From Bacteroidales bacterium (lineage in GTDB: Bacteria; Bacteroidota; Bacteroidia; Bacteroidales; Paludibacteraceae): a stretch of DNA of 64,000 bases. Of the stretch, positions 27,101 through 35,208 are shown piece by piece; the first letter of the stretch is position 1, and each line of letters starts with the position of its first letter. The notes beneath the pieces are model-generated. The model did not search any database, had not been told where the DNA came from, and worked only from the letters and a program-made list of their open reading frames with translations. The translations under genes and the position numbers were made by a program. The stretch covers positions 36,527 through 100,526 of the forward strand of contig DUQG01000032.1 of NCBI GenBank assembly GCA_012837935.1, given 5' to 3'.

Positions 27101-27873
27101 GTAGAGATTTCAGGGTTTACTGTTTTGTTTGCGAGGGTATATTCGGCATTAAGAATAGTAAGTTTGTGAGTACCCGAAGCAGAATTGTCTGTTACAGGAT
27201 TTGCCTGGTCATTAAAGTTCCAATATCCCCAAAGCTTGCTGTCTGACGGATTAACGCCGTTTTCATATTCAGCTTTAATTTCAGTAGCAGTTCTGGCTGT
27301 GCTGTAAAAAGCGATGTCGTCTATTAAGCCATTAAAAAACTCTTTTGCACTTCCGTTTTGAAATAATCCTCCAAATCGAAAAGCATCGCCCTGAGCGTTA
27401 TTGTTCATCGGTGCAGCTCCGCTAACATAATTTCCGGTAACATCTTCACCGTTTAAGTAAAAGCTGATTTGATTATTGTTTTTTACTAGTGCTACGTGAC
27501 TCCAAAGTCCGCTAACAATCGGCGTATTTGATTTGACTTTTTTGAATGTACCGTTCCACTGTCCGTAGTAGAGATAATTGTCACCTTCCAAACGGAAAAA
27601 GTTTCCGATTTGTCCCGAACTGCTACTTGCCCAAGCAGCGATAGTTCTTTCTGCGGAAGAGTTTATAGCCGGATTAATCCATGCCGTAATGGTAAAACTG
27701 GTTGAAAATTCCGGTACAGCAGAGTTGGTCGGTGTTAGTAGCCCGTTACCATTAAGTGTGATGGCGTAGTCTGTTTCGGCTTTTTTCTTTTTAATAATAC
27801 ATGTGAATGAGTGTGCATTTGAATAAAAAACAAATAAGCACAAGCTTAGGAAAAGTAATTTTCTTTTCATCAT
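24121..27873 (-). CDS. GH89 alpha-N-acetylglucosaminidase, T9SS cargo
   Basis: The 1250-residue secreted enzyme has these parts in order: a signal peptide, a LamG-like jelly roll at about 35-215 (FTITAWINPAINSS...GLIDDIAFYSTARTATEI), an Fn3-like stretch, and a NAGLU N-terminal domain from about 365. The NAGLU barrel lies at about 465-800 (WDWERWEHEIDLMATQGVNM, WWLMGNLEGEGGP, GGDLFHEGG) and a helical NAGLU C-terminal domain extends to about 1070. A cadherin-like domain and a T9SS type A sorting domain follow. GH89 enzymes remove terminal alpha-linked GlcNAc from heparan sulfate or class III mucin. It probably leads an operon with the lectin-like protein and sulfatase. Assignment to GH89 is firm; the natural substrate is inferred. 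Confidence 0.9.
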   Translation of the reverse strand: MMKRKLLFLSLCLFVFYSNAHSFTCIIKKKKAETDYAITLNGNGLLTPTNSAVPEFSTSFTITAWINPAINSSAERTIAAWASSSSGQIGNFFRLEGDNYLYYGQWNGTFKKVKSNTPIVSGLWSHVALVKNNNQISFYLNGEDVTGNYVSGAAPMNNNAQGDAFRFGGLFQNGSAKEFFNGLIDDIAFYSTARTATEIKAEYENGVNPSDSKLWGYWNFNDQANPVTDNSASGTHKLTILNAEYTLANKTVNPEISTVSTGFVKNTTARAYVNSDMGGTVFWAVYPSSTVLTNAAEVKTATGAVKSGSLTYSTPGLQDFWVVNKLNPATDYTLYAVIESGGKLSEIAKTNFTTTNITLDLIGQIDAVKALINRLLPERASEFEFAGIEKIDDVLDVFELSSVGNNILIKGSSATAMAAGLRYYMNNYCKASFSWNGHQDELPNPLPALSETIRKETTYMHRYALNYCTMNYTMSFWDWERWEHEIDLMATQGVNMFLSPIGSEAVWQKVMERYGYTFAEIQKFIPGPAYTAWWLMGNLEGEGGPVSQEYIDGRVELQKKIMARAKELGMEVVLQGFAGLVPSNFGSKVPGAVIHPQGEWFSYTRPAIISGPKTAEVAAAWYEESANLFGAVNYYGGDLFHEGGNVPGNLDVTKYAADIQAEMFKINPEAVWVLQAWAGNPREDVIRGLKKDQCLVLDIANEKYNVWKEKNSFNGIPWVYGVINNFGGRMSIYGRMSKLANGVYDMQNDPNKKNIWGIGIVPEAIIFNQVSYDMVWDYVWETAKINPQAWMEKFAAYRYGKNLDNTAKAWKILEPTALACNTNQDGGSESVINARPALDVDRASTWSLTKLYYDPAKIVPAWTHMINSIDVFKDKTTFRYDLVDISRQVLSNLALEVQKEMTAAFRANNKELFNEKSKLFLEIILDQDSLLRTREEFLLGLWIEDARKMGTNDTEKNLFERNARALITTWNLRANTNLHDYAHREWAGLTKDYYYKRWELFISDLKGRLDGQPAKNYNFYNVLEKGWQLKYSEKFPTETEGDEIEMSKYIYEKYMPKLKYTLTNSSPVVHSAEFTIPENLSFGTVVGTVIATDPNPNQKLSYSIYSQSVENAFSINESTGEITINDADAMKYVNTPSFSLIVKVSDNGSPSYSVYAEIKVLLTTSIHSVKDDLGSKIKIHPNPTKNLLTVNLPIQEKVNLKIVDTVGKTINLYTKNEKQFDLDTSSLSNGVYFLAINGKKLNDTISFIIE

Positions 27874-27967
27874 AATCTGTGATTTTTTTTATAATAAATT
27901 TTAAGTAAAAAGTTTTGCAAATTTCGGAAAATAAATTGTTATAAGCAATTAATTTTCAAAATTATAA

Positions 27968-30277
27968 CTATTTCAGAATTTCCAATTTAGCGAATTTTAG
28001 CAACAACGATTTTACACCTTTTTCGCCAAAATCGATTTCAGCCTTTTCGTTTCCGTCTATAATGCTGGTTTCCAGTATTTTCCCAATACCGAATAGCTTA
28101 TGTTTTACGAATGCACCCATAGGATAGTTGGTGTTTTCTACAACTACTTTTTCGCTCGATTTTTGGCTGATTTTTGTCAGTTTTCGTGGTGATTGCACAG
28201 GTGCAGATTGAGTAGCTCGTGATTTGAACGGTGTTTTGCGGAAACGATTTCTAATGTCCGGAATGTCGTCGTAATCGCTGTACGAAGAATGTGAACGTGG
28301 CGAAAACTGTGTGTTATCGGTATATTCCAAGTATTCTTCGTTGATGTCTTTCAAAAAACGACTCGGATTGGCAAAGTTGGTTTGACCATTTCTGAAACGC
28401 GATTTTGAGTAGCTGATAAAGCAATTTTCTTCCGCTCGTGTAATTGCTACGTAAAAGAGTCGGCGTTCTTCTTCCATCTCACGCATACTTTCTGTATATG
28501 GCGACGGGAAAAGCTGCTCTTCCATTCCTACGATAAAGACATTCTTAAATTCTAAACCCTTAGCGGCGTGAACAGTCATCATACTAACTCGCTCTTTTCC
28601 ATCGTTCTTTTCGGTATCTTGGTCGGTCAGCAACGAAACTTCCGACAGAAAATCCGGCAGTGTAACTAGTTCAGCACCTTCTTCCTCTTTTTTCATATCA
28701 GAAAACTCATGAATGGCTTTCAGAAGTTCTTGCACGTTTTCCATTTGGCTGAGTGCTTCCACCGAACGGTCGTTTAAGGCATTGCTGATAATTCCGGTCG
28801 CTTTTACAATGCTTTCCGCCAACTCGTAAGCGTTTAAGGTGTTGATTTGTTGCGTGAAAACATCAATCATGTTCCTGAAATTAGCCAATTTCGTGGCAGT
28901 TCCGGCATTTACATCCAGATTGTATTTGAGCATATCTTGCAGTACCGTCCACGCACTGACTTGATGTAATTGCGCAGTGCTAAATAATTTATCTTGCGTT
29001 ACATTGCCGATGCCGCGTGCGGGATAATTGATAATGCGTTTCAGAGCTTCTTCGTCGTCATTATTGGCTACTAATCTGAAATAAGCGATTGCATCCTTAA
29101 TTTCTTTGCGCTGGTAAAATGAAAGTCCGCCGTAAATTTGATAGGGAATATTTTGCTTACGCAAAGCCTCTTCCATCACACGAGATTGTGAGTTAGTGCG
29201 GTATAGCACGGCAATGTCATTGTATGAATAGTGCTCTTTTTTGTGTAATTCGCTGATGCTGTTAGCCACTGAAAAAGCCTCTTCAAAATCGGTCATTACA
29301 GAACTTACACGGATAAGATTACCTGTCTCTTTTTCCGAAAAAATAGTCTTTTTTATTTGGTCTGCGTTTTTATCAATCAAGCTATTGGCGGCATTTACGA
29401 TGTTTTGAGTGGAACGGTAATTTTGTTCCAGCTTGAATAATTCTGCATTTTTATACGTATTCCGAAACTTCAAAATATTATCAATATTTGCACCGCGGAA
29501 TGAGTAGATACTTTGTGCATCATCGCCTACCACGCAAATACGCTCATGTTGCTCAGCCAATTTGTTGATAATCAAATACTGAGCGAAGTTAGTGTCTTGA
29601 TACTCATCGACAAGGATATAGCCGAAAACAGCTTGGTATTTATTCAAAATATCAGGATAGTCGCGGAAAAGCAAATTAGTTTGCAGTAGCAAATCGTCAA
29701 AATCCATGGCGTTAGCCTGTTTGCATCGAGCGGTGTAGATGGTAAAAATTTCGCCAGTTCGAGGTACACGACTTCGTAGGTCAGATTGCTGAATATCCGT
29801 GTTTTGATTGTATGCCGATGCAGTAATCAAATTGTTCTTTGCAAAAGAAATTCGTGAGTGGATATTTCCCGGTCTGTAAATTTTATCGTCTAGCTGAAGT
29901 TCTTTTATAATGCTCTTTATCAGACTTTTGCTGTCCGTTGTGTCGTAAATGGAAAAATCTTTGGTGTAGCCGATATGTTCCGCTTCATTTCTCAAAATTC
30001 TGGCAAAAATAGAATGAAACGTTCCCATCCAAAGGTAACGAGAATTTTGGTAGCCAACCAGTTCGCCAATTCGTTTGCGCATCTCACGGGATGCTTTGTT
30101 GGTAAAAGTCAGTGCCAAAATAGATGCAGGCGATACGCCTTGCGAAAGCAGATAGGCGATTTTGTAGGTCAGCACACGGGTCTTACCGGAACCTGCTCCG
30201 GCTATAACCAGTGAAGGACCGTCGTTGTACGTTACCGCATCCAGTTGGCTTTTATTTAAATCTTTAAGAAAATCCAT
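27968..30277 (-). CDS. pcrA: UvrD/PcrA-family DNA helicase
   Basis: This superfamily 1 3'-5' helicase acts in nucleotide excision repair, mismatch repair or removal of recombination intermediates. Motifs appear in order: Q motif (LNKSQLDAV), Walker A (AGAGSGKT near 25), DEYQDTN, GDDAQSIYSFRGA, QNYRST, VSMMTVHAAKGLEF and VAITRAEE. The C-terminus ends in the RNA polymerase/duplex-binding Tudor-like stretch (GAFVKHKLFGIGKILE). I moved the start to the ATG at 30277 (MDFLKDLNK), because the ORF-track start is a TTG. A -7 box at 30349-30356 lies upstream. UvrD and PcrA cannot be told apart from sequence alone. Confidence 0.95.
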   Translation of the reverse strand: MDFLKDLNKSQLDAVTYNDGPSLVIAGAGSGKTRVLTYKIAYLLSQGVSPASILALTFTNKASREMRKRIGELVGYQNSRYLWMGTFHSIFARILRNEAEHIGYTKDFSIYDTTDSKSLIKSIIKELQLDDKIYRPGNIHSRISFAKNNLITASAYNQNTDIQQSDLRSRVPRTGEIFTIYTARCKQANAMDFDDLLLQTNLLFRDYPDILNKYQAVFGYILVDEYQDTNFAQYLIINKLAEQHERICVVGDDAQSIYSFRGANIDNILKFRNTYKNAELFKLEQNYRSTQNIVNAANSLIDKNADQIKKTIFSEKETGNLIRVSSVMTDFEEAFSVANSISELHKKEHYSYNDIAVLYRTNSQSRVMEEALRKQNIPYQIYGGLSFYQRKEIKDAIAYFRLVANNDDEEALKRIINYPARGIGNVTQDKLFSTAQLHQVSAWTVLQDMLKYNLDVNAGTATKLANFRNMIDVFTQQINTLNAYELAESIVKATGIISNALNDRSVEALSQMENVQELLKAIHEFSDMKKEEEGAELVTLPDFLSEVSLLTDQDTEKNDGKERVSMMTVHAAKGLEFKNVFIVGMEEQLFPSPYTESMREMEEERRLFYVAITRAEENCFISYSKSRFRNGQTNFANPSRFLKDINEEYLEYTDNTQFSPRSHSSYSDYDDIPDIRNRFRKTPFKSRATQSAPVQSPRKLTKISQKSSEKVVVENTNYPMGAFVKHKLFGIGKILETSIIDGNEKAEIDFGEKGVKSLLLKFAKLEILK

Positions 30278-30348
30278 TGTCAAAATGATGATTAATCAGA
30301 GTAAAATCTTTTTGAAAGTCTGAAAGTAATATTTTGGACTTCGATCAA

Positions 30349-30356
30349 CAAAGTTA
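30349..30356 (-). promoter_or_regulatory. Helicase gene -7 box
   Basis: The minus strand reads TAACTTTG, a perfect TAnnTTTG, about 72 bases before the helicase ATG and divergent from the box at 30419. Confidence 0.7.
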
Positions 30357-30418
30357 CGAATTTAGGCTTAATTTTCAGAAAATACTTATCAACAACTTGC
30401 CGTTTGTTCGAAAAGATG

Positions 30419-30426
30419 TAGCTTTG
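30419..30426 (+). promoter_or_regulatory. Acyltransferase gene -7 box
   Basis: TAGCTTTG matches TAnnTTTG, 20 bases before the ATG at 30447. Confidence 0.7.
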
Positions 30427-30446
30427 TGAAAAAATAAGAAAATAAA

Positions 30447-30992
30447 ATGAATTTAAGTATTTGGATTTTAAAGTTATTTGGCTGGAAAGTGAAATATACT
30501 GTTGAAAAGCCGGCTAAAAGTGTGATTTGTATAGCGCCACACACGAGTAATTGGGATTTTATTATGGGTAAACTGTTTGGGTGGGCAGTAGGATTGAATG
30601 CGGGTTTTTTAATGAAAAAGTCGTGGTTTGTTTTTCCGATCGGGTATTTATTTAAAGCTATGGGTGGTGTGCCGATTGACAGAAGCAAGCGGATGTCGGT
30701 AACACAACAAATGACCGAAGAATTTGGCAGGCAGGAAAAATTGCACTTGGCTATTACACCCGAAGGAACACGCAAGCCTAATCCCGAATGGAAAAAAGGA
30801 TTTTACTACATCGCCAAAGGTGCCGGAGTACCTATTCAACTGGCGTATATCGATTATTCCAAAAAAGAAATGGGGATTACCGAAGTTTTTTATCCAACAG
30901 ATGATGAACAGGCTGATTTTAAGCATATTTTTGATTTTTATCGTGGGATAAAAGGAAAGAAAGAAGAGAATTTTGTGATTCCGGAGATTTAG
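30447..30992 (+). CDS. PlsC-like acyltransferase (glycerol acyltransferase family)
   Basis: The 181-residue membrane-associated acyltransferase has the HX4D-like catalytic motif APHTSNWDFIMG, with an extra residue pattern seen in the short Bacteroidota branch. A GGVPIDR block and the TPEGTRKPNPEWKKGFYYIA block bind the glycerol phosphate or acyl chain. At 181 residues it is shorter than classic PlsC (about 240) and lacks an N-terminal membrane helix. It probably acylates a lysophospholipid or another lipid. The exact substrate cannot be read from sequence. It has its own promoter and no obvious operon partner. Confidence 0.85.
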   Translation: MNLSIWILKLFGWKVKYTVEKPAKSVICIAPHTSNWDFIMGKLFGWAVGLNAGFLMKKSWFVFPIGYLFKAMGGVPIDRSKRMSVTQQMTEEFGRQEKLHLAITPEGTRKPNPEWKKGFYYIAKGAGVPIQLAYIDYSKKEMGITEVFYPTDDEQADFKHIFDFYRGIKGKKEENFVIPEI

Positions 30993-31060
30993 AACACTGA
31001 TTTTGTTGATTGGACTGATTAAGATGAATTATATGTAAACATCTTTGATAGTGGCGCATT

Positions 31061-31468
31061 ATGAATAAAATATATAAATCAAAAATTGGAATAGGGCTTG
31101 TTACTTTTATTGTTATTTTGATAAGTATAAGTTCGTTACCTTTGTTCCTTGGGGCATTTTCTTGGATAGGTTTTTTCATAGTGTTACTCACAGTCATTTT
31201 TATACTCTATATTTTTCTGTCGATAGTTTATGTGATAGATGGAGAAAATCTTATCGTAAAAAACAGCTTTCTCAAACCTCAAATAATTGACATAAAAACA
31301 ATCAAAGAAATATCCGAAACCCACAATCCGATTAGTGCTCCTGCTGCTTCACTGGATAGGATAGAGATAAAATATGGAAAAAATTGTAGCATAATTGTTT
31401 CGCCAAAAAAGAAGAAAGAGTTTATTAGCGACTTGATAAAAATAAACTCAACAATTGTGATTAAATGA
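31061..31468 (+). CDS. Small PH-domain membrane protein
   Basis: The 135-residue protein has two closely spaced membrane helices (GLVTFIVILISISSLPLF and IGFFIVLLTVIFILYIFLSIV). A bacterial PH-like domain follows (YVIDGENLIVKNSF...KTIKEISETHNPISAPAASLDRIEIKYG) and ends KKKKEFISDLIKIN. This layout is that of small PH-domain proteins formerly called DUF1200, common in Bacteroidota and Firmicutes and without a defined function. It is preceded by a short gap with no perfect promoter box. The toxin-antitoxin pair follows. Confidence 0.75.
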   Translation: MNKIYKSKIGIGLVTFIVILISISSLPLFLGAFSWIGFFIVLLTVIFILYIFLSIVYVIDGENLIVKNSFLKPQIIDIKTIKEISETHNPISAPAASLDRIEIKYGKNCSIIVSPKKKKEFISDLIKINSTIVIK

Positions 31469-31517
31469 TTGAAATGATTTTTTGTCAAAAAATGATATAT
31501 ATGTAAACTTTTTTTGT

Positions 31518-31525
31518 TACTTTTG
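31518..31525 (+). promoter_or_regulatory. -7 box directly upstream of the higB-like start codon
   Basis: TACTTTTG matches TAnnTTTG and ends only four bases before the ATG at 31530. Transcription would begin at or within a base or two of the A of the start codon, implying a leaderless mRNA. Confidence 0.6.
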
Positions 31526-31529
31526 TGTT

Positions 31530-31874
31530 ATGAATTTACGAAAGATAATAACTTACGATAACTATTTTGAGCGTTTTATGGAAACATTAAGCGAAAAAGT
31601 TCAAACTAAAATTCAGTATGGATTACTTTTGCTTAAAACTCAGGAACGCATATCTGCCAAATTCGTTAAATTTATTAGGGACGGAATTTTTGAATTAAGA
31701 ACTGAATATGAAGGGAATATATACAGGGTTTTCTTTATATTTGATGAAGGAAATATAGTGGTGCTTTTTAATGGATTTCAAAAGAAATCTCAAACAACAC
31801 CAAAAAAAGAAATAGAAAAAGCAATAAAAATAAAGGAGGCATATTATGCAGACAAACAATCAAAAAATAGCTGA
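31530..31874 (+). CDS. HigB/RelE-superfamily toxin
   Basis: The 114-residue protein from MNLRKIITYDNYFERF belongs to the HigB/phage Gp49-like mRNA interferase group. It has the core FIRDGIFELRTEYEGNIYRVFFIFDEGNIVVLFNGFQKKSQTTPKKEIEKA. The basic and aromatic residues of that core line the usual active site. HigB toxins cleave ribosome-bound mRNA unless bound by the antitoxin. The ORF-track start 16 codons upstream precedes the promoter and was dropped. The gene overlaps the antitoxin gene by 29 bases; toxin-first order is typical of higBA. Confidence 0.88.
   Translation: MNLRKIITYDNYFERFMETLSEKVQTKIQYGLLLLKTQERISAKFVKFIRDGIFELRTEYEGNIYRVFFIFDEGNIVVLFNGFQKKSQTTPKKEIEKAIKIKEAYYADKQSKNS
31835..31839 (+). 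promoter_or_regulatory. Strong Shine-Dalgarno site of the antitoxin gene
   Basis: AAAGGAGGC stands six bases before the antitoxin ATG, inside the toxin coding sequence. Perfect SD sites are rare in this window, so the antitoxin may be translated in excess of the possibly leaderless toxin message. Confidence 0.7.
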
Positions 31875-32151
31875 TTACGACCTTGTTTTAGATGCAAAGT
31901 TTGGGGAAATAGGTACACCCGAACGAGAAAAGCATGAAAAAGAAGCCTACGTTTTTTACATGGGACAGGTAATTTCTGAAGCACGAAAAGCTGAAAAACT
32001 TACTCAAGCAGAACTTGCTGAGCGGGTAGGGATGAATAAAACTTATATTTCGCGTATCGAAAAGGGATTAATTGAGCCGGGAATAAGTACTTTTAACAAA
32101 ATTATCGAAGCATTAGGACTGAGAATGGAAATAGTAAAACCTGTTATGTAA
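31846..32151 (+). CDS. HigA-like XRE-family antitoxin
   Basis: The 101-residue protein has an N-terminal extension (IADYDLVLDAKFGEIGTPEREKHEKEAYVFYMGQVI) and a helix-turn-helix domain of the XRE/Cro type (KLTQAELAERVGMNKTYISRIEKGLIEPGISTFNKIIEALG). Such antitoxins bind and silence the HigB toxin and repress the operon promoter. The start overlaps the toxin stop by 29 bases and is set by a strong SD site. The next gene, an amidase, begins seven bases after the stop and may be co-transcribed. Confidence 0.9.
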   Translation: MQTNNQKIADYDLVLDAKFGEIGTPEREKHEKEAYVFYMGQVISEARKAEKLTQAELAERVGMNKTYISRIEKGLIEPGISTFNKIIEALGLRMEIVKPVM

Positions 32152-32158
32152 GATAAAT

Positions 32159-32929
32159 ATGCGTATTTCCCTAATCCAAACCGATATTGCTTGGGCTGAT
32201 AAAGCTGTTAATTTGCAAAAAACCGAAATAGCTTTACAGGCTTTACATAATTCCACCGATTTGGTCGTGTTGCCTGAGATGTTTACTACGGGTTTTTGTA
32301 TCGACCAACTCAACCTTGCCGAAACGATGGAAGGTGAAACGGTTCAGAAACTGGAATTGTGGGCGCGGCAATATAAGATGGCAATTACCGGAAGCTTTAT
32401 TGCTCGTGAAAATGATAAAATCTATAATCGGGCATTCTTTGTTTTCCCCGATGGTGAGATAAAAACCGCTGACAAGCGGCATCTTTTCGCGGTGGGTGGT
32501 GAGCATCGCTATTTTTCTGCCGGAAATGAAAAGCTGATTGTGAATTACTGCGGGTTTAATATCCTTGTTTTGGTTTGTTACGATGTACGTTTTCCGGTTT
32601 GGTCGCGAAATGTACAAAACGAATACGATTTACTGATTTACACGGCAAGTTTTCCGCATGTGCGGATGCAGGCTTGGGATGCTTTGCTGAAAGCACGAGC
32701 TATTGAAAATCAGTCTTTTGTGTGCGGTGTCAATCGGGTAGGTGTGGATGGGAAAAATCTTGATTATTCCGGACATTCTGTTTTACTTGATTTTAAGGGG
32801 AATGAATTGCTTAGTTTTGATGAATATAAAGCTGAGATTAAAACAGCTGAAATTACCACTTCCGAACTTAATAAATTCCGTCAAAAATATGCCTTTTGGC
32901 AAGATGCGGATAAGTTTGAGATAAAGTAG
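32159..32929 (+). CDS. Nitrilase-superfamily amidohydrolase (omega-amidase/YafV-like)
   Basis: The 256-residue protein has the Glu-Lys-Cys triad of the nitrilase superfamily: VLPEMFTTGF (Glu), ADKRHLFAV (Lys) and VLVCYDVRFPVW (Cys). The length and the RFPVWSR stretch place it near YafV and Nit2 omega-amidases, which hydrolyse alpha-ketoglutaramate or similar amides. It starts seven bases after the antitoxin gene, with no promoter of its own seen. A metabolic gene trailing a toxin-antitoxin pair could simply reflect insertion of the pair upstream. Confidence 0.88.
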   Translation: MRISLIQTDIAWADKAVNLQKTEIALQALHNSTDLVVLPEMFTTGFCIDQLNLAETMEGETVQKLELWARQYKMAITGSFIARENDKIYNRAFFVFPDGEIKTADKRHLFAVGGEHRYFSAGNEKLIVNYCGFNILVLVCYDVRFPVWSRNVQNEYDLLIYTASFPHVRMQAWDALLKARAIENQSFVCGVNRVGVDGKNLDYSGHSVLLDFKGNELLSFDEYKAEIKTAEITTSELNKFRQKYAFWQDADKFEIK

Positions 32930-33179
32930 GTAGATGGTAGTCTGTAGTTTCTAGTTTGGTTGTTCAGATGTTTATTCGTTTAGATGTTCTGTTGTTCGTT
33001 TCTCGTAGGTAACAAATATTATCCGTAAATATAGATGTTGTAGATAGTATTTAGTAATGAAAGTTAATAACCACAAAATGATTATTGAATAACCTCTTAC
33101 ATCAATTTGGGCAATTAACACCTAAAATTCTACAACTTGCAAATATAACTTGAAACATCCGAACATTTTTACGGCAGAT

Positions 33180-34931
33180 TTAGGGGGCTTTAACTTCCAA
33201 AGCCATAGCTCTTTCAGCCCATTTGCTATCCATTTCCCAGAATTTATTATTGGGTGTAAAAGATGGATTAACTGTAAACGATTGAAGATTTTTAATCGGT
33301 TCTTGCAAATAAATTGCGTAATTCAAATCATCAATATATTCACGATTTTGTGCCATCCATTTGCTGAAATTCCTTGAAAGTACTACTTGTTCGTTCAGTC
33401 CTTTCATGTTGTAAGCAATGCTACTAACGGCTACTTTCAGTTTTTTTACAAAGTCCATTTTATGTAATGATTTTGCAATTCGTCCCTTTATTAGCCATGT
33501 TCGCGCCAAATCCCCGGCAAGGTTATCAATGCTTTTATCCAGTTTTTTCAGCATAATATTATCATACGAATTGTCATTATTACCTTCATAAATTTTTATC
33601 ATCACTTCCACAGCCAATTCGCCTAGATTATCTTCCACAATTTGTCCTAATTTTTCCGCTTCGGGAATTTTTATAAACGTAGTGTAGGGTTTTGCATATT
33701 GTTTTATTTCGGGATAAAATTCTGAAATTAAGGAAGATAAGACGCTCGGAATGCTTTCTTTGATAATGCGTCTGGCGTAAGCTTGAAAATCTTCGCCTTG
33801 CAAATCATAATCAATTTTTTCGATGCGTTTTGTCGAAATTGTCAGTTGATTATCATTGCGGTATTCAATAATTCGATACGGACACGGATAGGTAACGGGT
33901 GAGCCTGTTTCAACGTCATAGAGATAGTTTCCGTTTGTGTCGTATGTTTTGGCAATGTCGTTGGCATGAAAATGTCCGGTAAAAACTACTTGAATCCCTG
34001 CATCCATAAAATCTTGCTGAACTTCTTTGAAGTTTTCGAGTAGGTAAGGTGCTGACACATCGCCTTGAAAATCAAAATGTTCTACTACATTGTGGTGCAC
34101 CATAGCTATGATTTGTTTGCCGTTTGTACGAGCTAAATCAGCTTGTTTTTTAATCCATCGCATTGTTTCGGGTTTAATTTTTCCTTCCGTTACACAATGG
34201 TCTTTCTCATCGCCTCGGCTGATGTGTTTATTTTCATAATACTTACATGCATCTATGGCGATAACACACAGTCCATCAATAGGTTCACTAACATAGCTAA
34301 GTGAGTTTACATCTCGACTGATTGCATCGCCGTAACCGAAATTACGATAAATCTCACTGAATTGGCGCGGAGTTACACTTTCGGCTTTTTCAGTTTTATC
34401 GCCGTTAAAATAGACAGCATCCGGATTATCCACATCGTGATTTCCCGGAATAACCAGCATTTTTATTCCGGCGCTTAAAACCGGATTGAATATCTCAACA
34501 AAACATTGATGGCTAAGCAGTTCTCCGTCTTTGGTCAAATCGCCGCTAACCAGTACTACATCGGGGTTTTCGGCTAGGATATTATTGGCTAATTCTTTGG
34601 CAATAGCTCGGCTTTCTTGCAAAAGTTTTCGGTCTTTTTGCAAGTAATCATCAAATGCTTTGCCGTCTTTTTTTAGCAGTTTTTCCGACATGATATGTAC
34701 GTCTGAAATAAGCATTATTTTTTTGCTGTCAGAGTTAAAAACTGCTGACGAAGAAAGTGTTAAATTTTTCATTTTTTGGGGATTTAATTGATGATTTTCA
34801 TCGTGATTTTCAGAGAGAACAGGTGCGGTTTTGTCAATGTTTGTAGTAGAAGTGGCGGTAGTTGCAGGGACGAAAAACGAAAATAATAAGAGTCCGGAAA
34901 CTAACAAATTGGGTAGTAGTTTTTTACTCAT
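33180..34931 (-). CDS. Exported calcineurin-like metallophosphoesterase
   Basis: The 583-residue protein has a signal peptide (LLVSGLLLFSFFVPATTATS) and the full dimetal phosphoesterase set: LISDVHI, VSGDLTKDGE, IPGNHDVDNP, MVHHN and FTGHFHANDIA, between about residues 72 and 310. The C-terminal half, about 250 residues, is helical and not assigned. Bacteroidota homologues are annotated as phosphohydrolases with unknown substrates. It may process phosphoesters in the periplasm or at the surface. It is divergent from porD with 277 bases between them. Confidence 0.85.
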   Translation of the reverse strand: MSKKLLPNLLVSGLLLFSFFVPATTATSTTNIDKTAPVLSENHDENHQLNPQKMKNLTLSSSAVFNSDSKKIMLISDVHIMSEKLLKKDGKAFDDYLQKDRKLLQESRAIAKELANNILAENPDVVLVSGDLTKDGELLSHQCFVEIFNPVLSAGIKMLVIPGNHDVDNPDAVYFNGDKTEKAESVTPRQFSEIYRNFGYGDAISRDVNSLSYVSEPIDGLCVIAIDACKYYENKHISRGDEKDHCVTEGKIKPETMRWIKKQADLARTNGKQIIAMVHHNVVEHFDFQGDVSAPYLLENFKEVQQDFMDAGIQVVFTGHFHANDIAKTYDTNGNYLYDVETGSPVTYPCPYRIIEYRNDNQLTISTKRIEKIDYDLQGEDFQAYARRIIKESIPSVLSSLISEFYPEIKQYAKPYTTFIKIPEAEKLGQIVEDNLGELAVEVMIKIYEGNNDNSYDNIMLKKLDKSIDNLAGDLARTWLIKGRIAKSLHKMDFVKKLKVAVSSIAYNMKGLNEQVVLSRNFSKWMAQNREYIDDLNYAIYLQEPIKNLQSFTVNPSFTPNNKFWEMDSKWAERAMALEVKAP

Positions 34932-35208
34932 AAGATTTTGTGTTAGATGACTAATTTTTCTTGCGACAAAATAACTATATCTATATTTCTCGCTGATTAC
35001 TAATATGTTAAGAAAGTGATAAAATCCTATGTTGAGAGTTATACAAAACGATGAAGGAAAAATGAGAATTTGAAACGATTGCTACAAAATGGTTTCAAAG
35101 TAGGCATTGTGTCTTATCTTTAAATGACGCTCTTTGTGCTCAATTTCATCTGTTTTTATACGAAAAGCCGCGTTTTTTCGTTAAAGGAAAAGATAATAAA
35201 AAAACAAA
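34932..35208. other. Divergent intergenic region before porD
   Basis: No gene is seen. TATCTTTA near 35116 differs from the TAnnTTTG box by one base and may serve porD, about 90 bases upstream of its start. The minus strand shows only TTATTTTG, also one base off, near the phosphoesterase start. Confidence 0.4.
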
